In this document: positions 1 to 4,070 of the stretch, piece by piece | Numbering within the stretch: position 1 is the first letter of the stretch | How the letters are laid out: the number at the start of each line of letters is the position of its first letter | Assembly: GCA_964415975.1 (NCBI GenBank) | Contig: CAYQCN010000028.1 | Coordinates: 1 to 5,716, forward strand | DNA length: 5,716 nucleotides | Reading direction: 5' to 3' | Source of the DNA: CAYQCN01 sp964415975 | GTDB lineage: Bacteria; Patescibacteriota; Saccharimonadia; QS-5-54-17 | Notes under the pieces: generated by a model | What the model saw: the letters and a program-made list of their open reading frames with translations, nothing else | Told to the model about the DNA's origin: nothing | Database searches by the model: none | Made by a program: the position numbers and the translations under genes

Positions 1-20
1 GAGCTTGTCTCGGTCTTTTT
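1..20 (+). terminator. Truncated rho-independent terminator of an upstream gene
   Basis: The window opens inside a hairpin: GAG (1-3), loop CTTGT, then CTCGGTC (9-15) and five T residues (16-20). The 5' arm is cut off by the window edge. The same arrangement (CCGAG, 5-base loop, CTCGG, T-tract) follows tRNA-His at 3002-3028, so the missing upstream gene may also be a tRNA; that is inference. Confidence 0.55.
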
Positions 21-29
21 CTTTGGAGT

Positions 30-78
30 ACTCGCCTCTGGCGAGTGATTCGAACTAGAGTATTTTGCGTTAGCAAAA
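30..78 (+). repeat. Partial relative of the post-tRNA hairpin / GATTCGAAC / hairpin element
   Basis: After the terminator come a perfect 7-bp hairpin (ACTCGCC 30-36, loop TCT, GGCGAGT 40-46), then GATTCGAAC (47-55), then a second hairpin (TTTTGC 63-68, loop GTTA, GCAAAA 73-78). This is the same order as in the elements at 2131-2176, 2301-2352 and 5583-5634, but the closing GGTTCG arm is absent, so it is a divergent or decayed member. Confidence 0.5.
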
Positions 79-80
79 AT

Positions 81-105
81 GCTGTCAAGGTCGGACCTTG
101 ACAGC
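81..105. repeat. 25-bp near-perfect palindrome
   Basis: GCTGTCAAGGTC (81-92) and GACCTTGACAGC (94-105) are exact reverse complements separated by one G. No T-tract follows, so it is not a normal terminator. It could be a dimeric operator, a cruciform or a recombination site. It lies about 180 bases upstream of the deaminase start. Confidence 0.7.
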
Positions 106-127
106 TACTTGACAGCTCTTGGCAGCT
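97..127 (+). repeat. Three tandem copies of a 10-base unit CTTGRCAGCT
   Basis: CTTGACAGCT occurs at 97-106 and 108-117, and CTTGGCAGCT at 118-127. The first copy overlaps the right arm of the palindrome at 81-105, so the site has one inverted and three direct half-sites. This arrangement would suit a DNA-binding protein with several protomers, but no binding protein can be named. Confidence 0.6.
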
Positions 128-191
128 TGGTAGTTAGCGAGAGGTTGGTTTTTTATGGCCTGTTTAAAGAATTTCATTTTATTATTTTTAC

Positions 192-197
192 TATAAT
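192..197 (+). promoter_or_regulatory. Possible -10 box for the deaminase gene
   Basis: A perfect TATAAT stands at 192-197 in an AT-rich stretch, but there is no good -35 at 16-18 bases. If used, the leader before the deaminase start at 288 would be about 85 bases. Confidence 0.3.
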
Positions 198-268
198 AAA
201 AATTTATAGCAGTCCTAAAGTAAGTGCGCAAAAGTACATATATTGCTGTTTGGCTCTGAGTTTTTGAC

Positions 269-291
269 AGGAGTGTATTATGTTTACATGA
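269..291 (+). promoter_or_regulatory. Shine-Dalgarno plus three-codon leader ORF overlapping the deaminase start
   Basis: AGGAG (269-273) is 14 bases from the chosen deaminase ATG at 288, too far for usual initiation. It is ideally placed (6 bases) for ATG 280, which encodes only Met-Phe-Thr before TGA at 289-291. That stop overlaps the deaminase ATG as ATGA, the usual geometry of translational coupling. The mini-ORF may load ribosomes that restart on the deaminase; this is inference from spacing only. Confidence 0.4.
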
Positions 292-776
292 AGCGTCTAG
301 AAGCTCAAGATGTGAGATCAAGATTAAAGTATTTTCAAGTTGCGGCTGAAGTCGCTGGGCGGGCTGAGTGCGAGCGAGCTAGTTGCGGGGCGGTAATTGC
401 TGATGAGAGCGGAGATATTATTGCGACAGGTTTTAACGGTCCGCCACTTGGTAGTCAGTCTAGTTCTATGTGCAGCAAGAAGCTTAACAATAATTCCAAG
501 CCAAAATACGACAAAACTTGTTGTGTGCATGCTGAATGGAGGGCGATTATAGCTGCCTGCAAAAGTTCAAAAGCAATAGACGGAGGGACTCTATATTTCA
601 TGCGTATAGATGATAGCGGTGATTTTGCAAATGCTGGTGAGCCGTATTGTACGGTGTGCAGTCGGTTGGCGATTGAGTCGGGCTTAGCAGAGTTTGTGCT
701 GTGGAATAAAGACGGCGCTGACATTTATCCGGTAGGTGAATATAACGATAAGTCGTATATGTATCACAGTGTATAA
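288..776 (+). CDS. dCMP/cytidine deaminase family zinc enzyme
   Basis: A 162-residue protein of the cytidine and deoxycytidylate deaminase fold. The visible zinc-site signature is CVHAEWRAI (His81, proton-shuttling Glu83) and PYCTVC (Cys121, Cys124). Family knowledge says the enzyme hydrolytically deaminates a cytosine nucleotide or nucleoside (dCMP to dUMP for the closest families), feeding dTMP synthesis in the cytoplasm. Extra cysteines at 28, 33, 62, 78 and 79 could give a second, structural metal site as in some dCMP deaminases. The frame is open upstream to a TTG at 243, but I chose ATG 288 because MKRLEAQDV begins the conserved N-terminal helix region; no ideal ribosome site serves it directly (see 269-291). 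Length is normal for dCMP deaminases. The following gene has its own promoter starting 14 bases after this stop. Substrate (dCMP, cytidine or other) cannot be settled by reading. Confidence 0.85.
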   Translation: MKRLEAQDVRSRLKYFQVAAEVAGRAECERASCGAVIADESGDIIATGFNGPPLGSQSSSMCSKKLNNNSKPKYDKTCCVHAEWRAIIAACKSSKAIDGGTLYFMRIDDSGDFANAGEPYCTVCSRLAIESGLAEFVLWNKDGADIYPVGEYNDKSYMYHSV

Positions 777-789
777 CTATATGCTTAAT

Positions 790-798
790 TGCTATAAT
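790..798 (+). promoter_or_regulatory. Extended -10 promoter for the 824 gene
   Basis: TGCTATAAT (790-798) is a perfect extended -10 element, identical to the one before tRNA-Gly at 1689-1697. Transcription would start near 805, giving a leader of about 20 bases. The -35 position (around 770-775) is poor, as expected for extended -10 promoters. Confidence 0.65.
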
Positions 799-811
799 TA
801 TAGATGTAAAT

Positions 812-817
812 AGGAGG
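812..817 (+). promoter_or_regulatory. Strong ribosome binding site for the 824 gene
   Basis: AGGAGG at 812-817, six bases before ATG 824, is a perfect Shine-Dalgarno sequence and fixes the start. Together with the promoter just upstream it suggests a well-expressed gene. Confidence 0.85.
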
Positions 818-823
818 TTAGAC

Positions 824-1291
824 ATGAACGAATTTGTAGGCAAAAAACTTGGTGAAGTACTGGCATTTTCTAATCTAGGTATTGAGCTGTTTGACAGAGG
901 AGCGGAAGTTCTCGAAGGGCAATTTGAAGATTTCGGTGCCCTAAAAGAGACCTTTCTAGCTCAAGCTGAGAGCGTCAAAGATATAGCCCAAGTCGGTGGA
1001 GTTTATGAAGTTACAGAGAAAAAAGCTGTTGCTACCGAACAAAAACTACGAGGTATGATGGAGACATATATTGGCGATGAATGGAGTAACCTAGCAGAAT
1101 TGCTTGAGTGGATGGGATTCTTTGAGGGTGCCGCTGTAGTGCACTGGAGACTTGTTGAGGGTGCCGCAGAAACACTCGATGATAATGAACTGCACCAGCT
1201 GGCAGCTGACGGCGCTGACCTACATCATGATTTATTGCATAGAGCACAAGCGCATATAAAATCCATCGGCGCAAAACGTGCAAACGAATAG
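824..1291 (+). CDS. Orphan helical protein of unknown function
   Basis: A 155-residue acidic protein that I do not recognise. It has no signal peptide or membrane segment and should be cytoplasmic. Composition (rich in Ala, Glu, Leu; only one Pro-free run after another) predicts almost all alpha-helix. The best-marked part is residues about 82-105, where a Glu- and Trp-rich helix (EWSNLAELLEWMGFFEGAA) precedes VVHW. The C-terminal helix, about residues 122-145, carries a cluster of histidines (LHHDLLHRAQAH). Paired Glu/His helices recall ferritin-like four-helix bundles, but the spaced ExxH iron motifs of that family are not clearly present, so this is only a suggestion. It is monocistronic: own extended -10 promoter, perfect ribosome site, and a hairpin at 1315-1353 behind it. 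That the gene is real is well supported; the function is not. Confidence 0.8.
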   Translation: MNEFVGKKLGEVLAFSNLGIELFDRGAEVLEGQFEDFGALKETFLAQAESVKDIAQVGGVYEVTEKKAVATEQKLRGMMETYIGDEWSNLAELLEWMGFFEGAAVVHWRLVEGAAETLDDNELHQLAADGADLHHDLLHRAQAHIKSIGAKRANE

Positions 1292-1314
1292 GTTTAGCCA
1301 TTAAGTAATTTGAC

Positions 1315-1353
1315 TGTATATTTCTAATTGCACTTGTAGAAATATACAATTTT
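1315..1353 (+). terminator. Likely terminator of the 824 gene
   Basis: A perfect 12-bp inverted repeat, TGTATATTTCTA (1315-1326) and TAGAAATATACA (1337-1348), with a 10-base loop, followed by ATTTT. The stem is AT-rich and the T-run short, so termination may be weak; the stem's own symmetry may let it act on both strands. Confidence 0.5.
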
Positions 1354-1688
1354 GCAATCATCAACTTGATTGATTATATGTTTTTTAACCTATATAAATT
1401 TTTAGCTAGCGATAAAGCAAAACCCAAGTCAGTTTAGAGCGTGTCAAAACTGAATTAGGGGAGGCCTTTTTGTATGGTTTGGTGTTTGAGCCATTATAGA
1501 AGTCAATAATTTACTCTGCCTTATTAAGGTGCTGAAACAATGTTAGTTGTAATCTTTCTTTATCTAGATTGCTTTAAATGTTTTAGGCAGCAACGAAAGT
1601 ATAGTTTGCAGATTTTTTGACTGGAAATTATTTATTAAAAACATATGTTGTTTTCTGGTTTGATGACTGTAAAGATAGTGGGCAAATC
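1354..1688. other. Gene-poor intergenic region before tRNA-Gly
   Basis: No convincing gene is seen on either strand. It contains a hairpin with an internal loop (CCC 1423-1425 and TCAGTTT 1429-1435 against AAACTGA 1447-1453 and GGG 1458-1460) followed by TTTTT at 1467-1471, which may be a weak terminator or a structured leader. AGGGGAGG (1457-1464) precedes ATG 1474, which opens only an 11-codon ORF ending in TAA at 1507-1509. The rest is AT-rich without recognisable signals. Confidence 0.4.
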
Positions 1689-1697
1689 TGCTATAAT
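1689..1697 (+). promoter_or_regulatory. Extended -10 promoter of tRNA-Gly
   Basis: TGCTATAAT at 1689-1697 is a perfect extended -10, about 24 bases before the mature tRNA. No good -35 is seen at the right distance. The leader would be about 17 bases. Confidence 0.65.
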
Positions 1698-1721
1698 TTT
1701 ATACATCGGATTTATGATTGT

Positions 1722-1796
1722 GCGGGTATAGTACAATGGCTAGTATGCCAGCCTTCCAAGCTGGAGATGAGAGTTCGACTCTCTCTACCCGCACCA
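1722..1796 (+). tRNA. tRNA-Gly(TCC)
   Basis: Full cloverleaf: acceptor GCGGGTA with TACCCGC, anticodon stem GCCAG/CTGG-type pairing with loop CTTCCAA (anticodon TCC, glycine), T-arm GAGAGTTCGACTCTC, discriminator A and encoded CCA (1794-1796). The anticodon UCC can read all GGN codons or GGA/GGG depending on modification. It is a single gene with its own promoter and a hairpin terminator at 1827-1875. Unlike the two tRNA-Arg genes, it is not followed by a copy of its 3' end. Confidence 0.95.
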
Positions 1797-1826
1797 CACC
1801 AAGTCGGAATACAGCAAAGTAGGTAG

Positions 1827-1875
1827 CCCTTTATGTCTGCAGTTAAAGCTCTAGTCATAAAGGGATTAATTTTTG
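1827..1875 (+). terminator. Terminator of tRNA-Gly
   Basis: CCCTTTATG (1827-1835) pairs perfectly with CATAAAGGG (1856-1864) across a 20-base loop, followed by ATTAATTTTTG. The long loop is unusual but the 9-bp stem and T-run make it the best terminator candidate. Confidence 0.6.
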
Positions 1876-1888
1876 TTTAATTCTAATT

Positions 1889-1920
1889 CTCAGCACAAAA
1901 CACTTCCATTTTGTACTGAG
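1889..1920. other. Stable hairpin of unknown role
   Basis: CTCAG (1889-1893) and ACAAAA (1895-1900) pair with TTTTGT (1909-1914) and CTGAG (1916-1920) around an 8-base loop, with one C/A mismatch. No T-run follows on either strand, so it is not an obvious terminator. It lies in the 217-base gap between tRNA-Gly and tRNA-Arg, which shows no gene. Confidence 0.4.
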
Positions 1921-1973
1921 TAGAAGAAGCCAATAGCATAGGCCGGACTAAATATAGCCGTATTGCTAATAAT

Positions 1974-2002
1974 GTGACCAGTGAGTCTTTGTAGTGTATT
2001 CT
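1974..2002 (+). promoter_or_regulatory. Promoter of tRNA-Arg(TCT)
   Basis: -35 GTGACC (1974-1979), 17-base spacer, -10 TATTCT (1997-2002). Transcription would start near 2009, five bases before the mature tRNA. Confidence 0.6.
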
Positions 2003-2013
2003 GTAATTGTCAT

Positions 2014-2090
2014 GCCCCGGTAGCTCAGCTGGATAGAGCAATGGAGTTCTAACCCATAGGTCGCAGGTTCGAATCCTGCCCGGGGTGCCA
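2014..2090 (+). tRNA. tRNA-Arg(TCT)
   Basis: Cloverleaf: acceptor GCCCCGG with CCGGGGT (G1-U72 wobble), D-arm GCTCAGCTGGATAGAGC, anticodon loop GTTCTAA (anticodon TCT, arginine AGA/AGG), T-arm GCAGGTTCGAATCCTGC, discriminator G and encoded CCA (2088-2090). The anticodon stem is odd: ATGGA against CCCAT leaves an A31/C39 mismatch next to the loop, and position 32 is G where a pyrimidine is usual. Its T-arm and 3' acceptor arm are identical to those of tRNA-Arg(TCG), and its 3' end is repeated 166 bases downstream with A in place of the discriminator G. Confidence 0.9.
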
Positions 2091-2126
2091 TGAAAAATAC
2101 CTCATCGAAAGATGGGGTGTTTTTCA
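2091..2126. terminator. Terminator of tRNA-Arg(TCT), symmetrical
   Basis: TGAAAAATACCTCATC (2091-2106) pairs over 16 positions with GATGGGGTGTTTTTCA (2111-2126) around a GAAA tetraloop (two G-U pairs). Directly abuts the CCA end, so it also sets the trailer. A and T tracts on both sides would let it terminate in both directions. Confidence 0.85.
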
Positions 2127-2130
2127 TGAT

Positions 2131-2176
2131 GCTGCGAAGCAGCTGGATTCGAACCGTCGCACGTAGTGCGGGTTCG
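2131..2176 (+). repeat. Post-tRNA structured element, copy A
   Basis: Order of parts: hairpin GCTGC-GAA-GCAGC (2131-2143); GATTCGAACC (2146-2155), the reverse complement of the upstream tRNA's T-arm; GTC; hairpin GCAC-GTA-GTGC (2159-2169); G; GGTTCG (2171-2176), which pairs with CGAACC (2150-2155) and encloses the inner hairpin. The copies at 2301-2352 and 5583-5634 have the same plan with different stem sequences. Boxes CGCGCAGG (2194-2201) and CGAGCAC (2211-2217) follow and recur in the 5539-5716 zone. Function unknown. Confidence 0.65.
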
Positions 2177-2238
2177 GGCGCCAATGAGCCACGCGCAGGC
2201 GCTTGCGACGAGCACGGCGAATGCGCATCGCTTGCATT

Positions 2239-2256
2239 ATCCTGCCCGGGGTACCA
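2239..2256 (+). repeat. Duplicated tRNA-Arg 3' end (att-like core)
   Basis: ATCCTGCCCGGGGTACCA matches the last 18 bases of tRNA-Arg(TCG) exactly, and those of tRNA-Arg(TCT) except for the discriminator base. No tRNA body precedes it. Such displaced 3' ends are the classical footprint of integrase-mediated insertion into a tRNA gene. Confidence 0.8.
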
Positions 2257-2258
2257 GG

Positions 2259-2300
2259 TATATTAAAAAGTCCCCGCCAGCGGCGGGGTTTTTTAATATA
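2259..2300. terminator. Bidirectional terminator (copy 1)
   Basis: CCCCGCC (2272-2278), loop AGC, GGCGGGG (2282-2288), flanked by TATATTAAAAA and TTTTTTAATATA, which also pair. T-tract present on both strands. On the minus strand it is the first terminator met by cupin transcription. Confidence 0.85.
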
Positions 2301-2352
2301 ACTCGGATATTTCCGAGTCAGATTCGAACCGTCCGGCGATAGCCGAGGTTCG
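2301..2352 (+). repeat. Post-tRNA structured element, copy B1
   Basis: Hairpin ACTCGGA-TATT-TCCGAGT (2301-2318), GATTCGAACC (2321-2330), GTC, hairpin CGGC-GATA-GCCG (2334-2345), A, GGTTCG (2347-2352) pairing with CGAACC (2325-2330). Same plan as 2131-2176 with compensating changes in both hairpins. Identical to 5583-5634. Confidence 0.65.
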
Positions 2353-2390
2353 CAAGCAAGCTTGGCGCGAAAGCAATTTGACAGACTGTT

Positions 2391-2804
2391 CTAGTGGTCG
2401 TGATCGGCTTCTGACTCTTCGAATGTATTGTGGACAGTACTGTGAGGATGCTCGCCAGGAGCATATATGGAGTATAGTTTTAAGGGCTCATCTCCAGTGT
2501 TTATGATATTGTGCCAAGTGCCGGCCGGTACAAATATTGCAAAGTCATCCTCGACCTCCCACTGCTGGTCTAGGCTGTCTTCGTCTGGGCCCATGACTAC
2601 CTTGCCGACGCCTTGTTCTATGCGCAAAAACTGATCATGATCATCGTGAACCTCTAAGCCGACTTCGCCATTAGGCTCGATAGCCATGACGGTCATTTGC
2701 ATGTTTGTTCCGGTCCATTTGGCTACGCGAAATTTGTCATTTTCTTTAGTCAAATCTTCAATATCTACTACATAAGGTTGCGGTCCATAATCTTTCATGT
2801 CCAT
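2391..2804 (-). CDS. Single-domain cupin protein
   Basis: A 137-residue protein forming one cupin beta-barrel. Motif 1 is GLEVHDDHDQFLRIEQGVG (His53, His56, Gln58, Glu63 as candidate metal ligands) and motif 2 is VPAGTWHNIINTG (His98). Proteins of this type bind a divalent metal, often manganese, and are annotated only as cupin domain proteins; catalysis or sugar binding cannot be inferred. The C-terminus is rich in His and acidic residues (ending DHDH). The frame extends to 2849 but I chose ATG 2804 because GGAGG ends five bases before it. The upstream -10 TATACT at 2835-2840 also excludes the longer start. Cytoplasmic, monocistronic, divergent from tRNA-His; its transcript runs into the repeat zone, where the symmetrical hairpin at 2259-2300 should stop it. 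Confidence 0.9.
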   Translation of the reverse strand: MDMKDYGPQPYVVDIEDLTKENDKFRVAKWTGTNMQMTVMAIEPNGEVGLEVHDDHDQFLRIEQGVGKVVMGPDEDSLDQQWEVEDDFAIFVPAGTWHNIINTGDEPLKLYSIYAPGEHPHSTVHNTFEESEADHDH

Positions 2805-2834
2805 ATAAGCCTCCAAAATTAAACTTCTACTAGC

Positions 2835-2840
2835 AGTATA
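2835..2840 (-). promoter_or_regulatory. Extended -10 promoter of the cupin gene
   Basis: On the minus strand TGGTATACT gives an extended -10 (TATACT at 2840-2835). Transcription would start near 2828, with a 24-base leader containing the GGAGG ribosome site. The -35 region is weak. It lies about 30 bases from the divergent tRNA-His -35. Confidence 0.55.
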
Positions 2841-2868
2841 CCATTGCATAATTTACAGCCACCTAGCT

Positions 2869-2896
2869 TTGATACCGGTAGGAGATGATATATAAT
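2869..2896 (+). promoter_or_regulatory. Promoter of tRNA-His
   Basis: -35 TTGATA (2869-2874), 16-base spacer, perfect -10 TATAAT (2891-2896). The start would fall near 2903, about 14 bases before the tRNA. Confidence 0.8.
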
Positions 2897-2916
2897 ACAC
2901 AGTCGTATAAATATAT

Positions 2917-2994
2917 GGCGATCGTAGCTCAGTTGGTTAGAGCATCGGCTTGTGGTGCCGAGGGTCGTGGGTTCGAGTCCCATCGGTCGCCCCA
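2917..2994 (+). tRNA. tRNA-His(GTG)
   Basis: Loop TTGTGGT carries anticodon GTG. The encoded extra G at position -1 (2917) faces discriminator C73 (2991), the identity pair specific to bacterial tRNA-His. Acceptor GCGATCG with CGGTCGC (one G-U pair), T-arm GTGGGTTCGAGTCCCAT, encoded CCA (2992-2994). It has its own strong promoter and terminator (3002-3028). Confidence 0.97.
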
Positions 2995-3001
2995 AGAAAA
3001 G

Positions 3002-3028
3002 TGTCCGAGTCTGTCTCGGTCATTTTTT
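3002..3028 (+). terminator. Terminator of tRNA-His
   Basis: TGTCCGAG (3002-3009), loop TCTGT, CTCGGTCA (3015-3022) with one T/T mismatch, followed by six T residues. Same core as the partial terminator at 1-20. Confidence 0.8.
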
Positions 3029-3120
3029 ATAAGGCATGGTTTGTTGTTGCTTGGGAAAAGTTAAAAATATTCATTGTAAAAATATTGTAAAAATAAAGTA
3101 ACGTAAAAGGTGTTTACAAA

Positions 3121-3505
3121 TTGCAGCAGATTTGTAAAAACAATAACCAATCTGTTCGCTGGAGTCATATTGGCTTTTTCGGATTGCGCTTTATTGCGGG
3201 CGCTTTTGGCGTGAATGCAGCTAACTAGTTCGCTGCGTGGCTCTATGATTTATTGGGTCAGTTGCTCGAACTGTTCGAGGGCATAATTTCAATAATCGAA
3301 TCAAACTTGGAGTAGCGGCATAATTTTCACTTTGTTTGCGATGGTGGTCTATACAATTCAGGGTTCTATAGTTTTGGCAGTCGCTTATTCATTACTGTCA
3401 GATGATGCTTCAGGATGGGCAAAGATATCTTTAGCAGCTAAAGAAATAAGTTTTTGCTTAATTTGTAAAAATATGTTAAAATATAAATATGTCGCACAAG
3501 CATGA
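3121..3505 (+). pseudogene. Possible decayed small membrane-protein gene
   Basis: The 494-base gap 2995-3488 has no intact gene. Frame 1 (from TTG 3121) reads plausible protein, including WSHIGFFGLRFIAGAFGV, to TAG 3226-3228. It continues in the same frame as FAAWLYDLLGQLLELFEGII to TAG 3313-3315. The adjacent frame, open from 3296, then reads a hydrophobic segment (IIFTLFAMVVYTIQGSIVLA, about 3320-3379) and runs to TGA 3503-3505 (54 codons if counted from ATG 3341). One nonsense change plus one frameshift would turn this into a single roughly 125-residue protein with one or two membrane segments. There is no ribosome site, and its 3' end overlaps the next gene's promoter. A perfect 7-bp inverted repeat, CTCGAAC/GTTCGAG at 3265-3279, lies inside. 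It may instead be chance ORFs; I do not recognise a family. Confidence 0.3.
3454..3482 (+). promoter_or_regulatory. Promoter producing a leaderless mRNA for the 3489 gene
   Basis: -35 TTGCTT (3454-3459), 17-base spacer, -10 TAAAAT (3477-3482) preceded by TGT, so also an extended -10. The expected start point, 6-8 bases after the -10, coincides with ATG 3489. No Shine-Dalgarno sequence is present. Confidence 0.65.
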
Positions 3506-4070
3506 ACAGTTTTCCATTCCCGGCCTGGAGGCAAATGACATAGAAAATATTCCTCTCCGGGAGGATGTTGCAGCAAATACGCCCGAGCATACTGTGAACC
3601 CGAATGCAGTGGACATAACGCCAATTACCGAGCGCATGAAAGAAGGGGATATAAGTTTCGACGAAGCCGTAAAGGCAGTCGGCGCCCTGTATGAGGATGA
3701 GTGGGAAAAACGGATTGATAGACACCAAGAGTCTGCATACGCGGATTTAGGCTATGTAGACACCAATAGGCCACAGCAGCCATCTGTCTCTAAGAGGCAG
3801 TTTCTTGACATGGTTCAGCATGCTCGTGGACGGGACGAATTATTTTGGGAGCTACACGATCCGAACACGCACCGCCAGCGACTAGCGCGCTTGGAGACCA
3901 AGCTGGAGCTTTTCGAGCAAAGAGTACTGGATATTGAACTCGCAGAAGCGCTCGATGATATTAGAAGTTATACGGGGCTTGAAAGCGTTGATAGTTTCAA
4001 GTCGTTAATCAGGATAAAAAACCGTTTTGATACGCAGCGTCCGGTGCTTCCTGAGCCTATCCAGTCTTAA
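3489..4070 (+). CDS. Orphan acidic protein with C-terminal coiled coil
   Basis: A 193-residue protein that I do not recognise. Residues 1-50 are polar and probably disordered (MSHKHEQFSIPGLEANDIE and a stretch ending NPNAVDIT). Residues about 50-85 predict helix (ERMKEGDISFDEAVKAVGAL). Residues about 100-165 are charged and helical with heptad-like leucines (RLARLETKLELFEQRVLDIE), suggesting a coiled coil and an oligomeric or scaffolding role. No signal peptide, membrane segment or catalytic motif is visible. ATG 3489 is chosen because it opens the frame and sits at the predicted transcription start, implying leaderless translation. It converges on murA, the two stop regions overlapping by 14 bases (4057-4070), with no terminator between them. 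The steady codon structure and strong promoter support a real gene; function is unknown. Confidence 0.75.
   Translation: MSHKHEQFSIPGLEANDIENIPLREDVAANTPEHTVNPNAVDITPITERMKEGDISFDEAVKAVGALYEDEWEKRIDRHQESAYADLGYVDTNRPQQPSVSKRQFLDMVQHARGRDELFWELHDPNTHRQRLARLETKLELFEQRVLDIELAEALDDIRSYTGLESVDSFKSLIRIKNRFDTQRPVLPEPIQS

Larger units (their letters stand above)
2239..2369 (+). repeat. 131-bp perfect direct repeat, copy 1
   Basis: Identical base for base to 5521-5651 with constant offset of 3282. It starts with the tRNA-Arg 3' end core and includes the symmetrical terminator and the hairpin/T-arm-complement module. Copy 2 is the natural trailer of tRNA-Arg(TCG); copy 1 is therefore probably derived from that locus by recombination at the shared core. 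Identity stops at GGCGCG, after which copy 1 runs into the 3' flank of the cupin gene. Confidence 0.95.

Noticed and set aside
79..267. 62-codon plus-strand ORF over the palindrome and AT-rich leader
   Set aside because: No ribosome site; begins inside the repeat structures and covers the promoter region of the deaminase gene.
243..287. Upstream extension of the deaminase to TTG 243
   Set aside because: The added residues do not resemble the family N-terminus, and they include the Shine-Dalgarno region.
1474..1509. 11-codon ORF behind AGGGGAGG
   Set aside because: Good ribosome-site spacing (9 bases), but no downstream gene to regulate except tRNA-Gly, no codon bias to judge, and the G-rich run is better explained as part of a hairpin.
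1617..1826. 69-codon plus-strand ORF spanning tRNA-Gly
   Set aside because: It runs through the promoter, the tRNA and its trailer; chance ORF.
1966..2184. Minus-strand ORF reading MAPRAGFEPATYGLE across tRNA-Arg(TCT)
   Set aside because: This is the well-known spurious translation of the antisense strand of a tRNA gene; the tRNA explains it.
2131..2352. Integron attC sites
   Set aside because: The imperfect palindromes recall attC folding, but the RYYYAAC/GTTRRRY core sites and gene cassettes are missing and no integrase is present.
2139..2369. CRISPR array
   Set aside because: Repeats are few, unevenly spaced, and made of tRNA 3' ends and hairpins; no regular repeat-spacer unit and no cas gene.
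3265..3279. CTCGAAC/GTTCGAG palindrome as another post-tRNA element
   Set aside because: It lacks the flanking hairpins and GATTCGAACC context, and is about 270 bases from tRNA-His.
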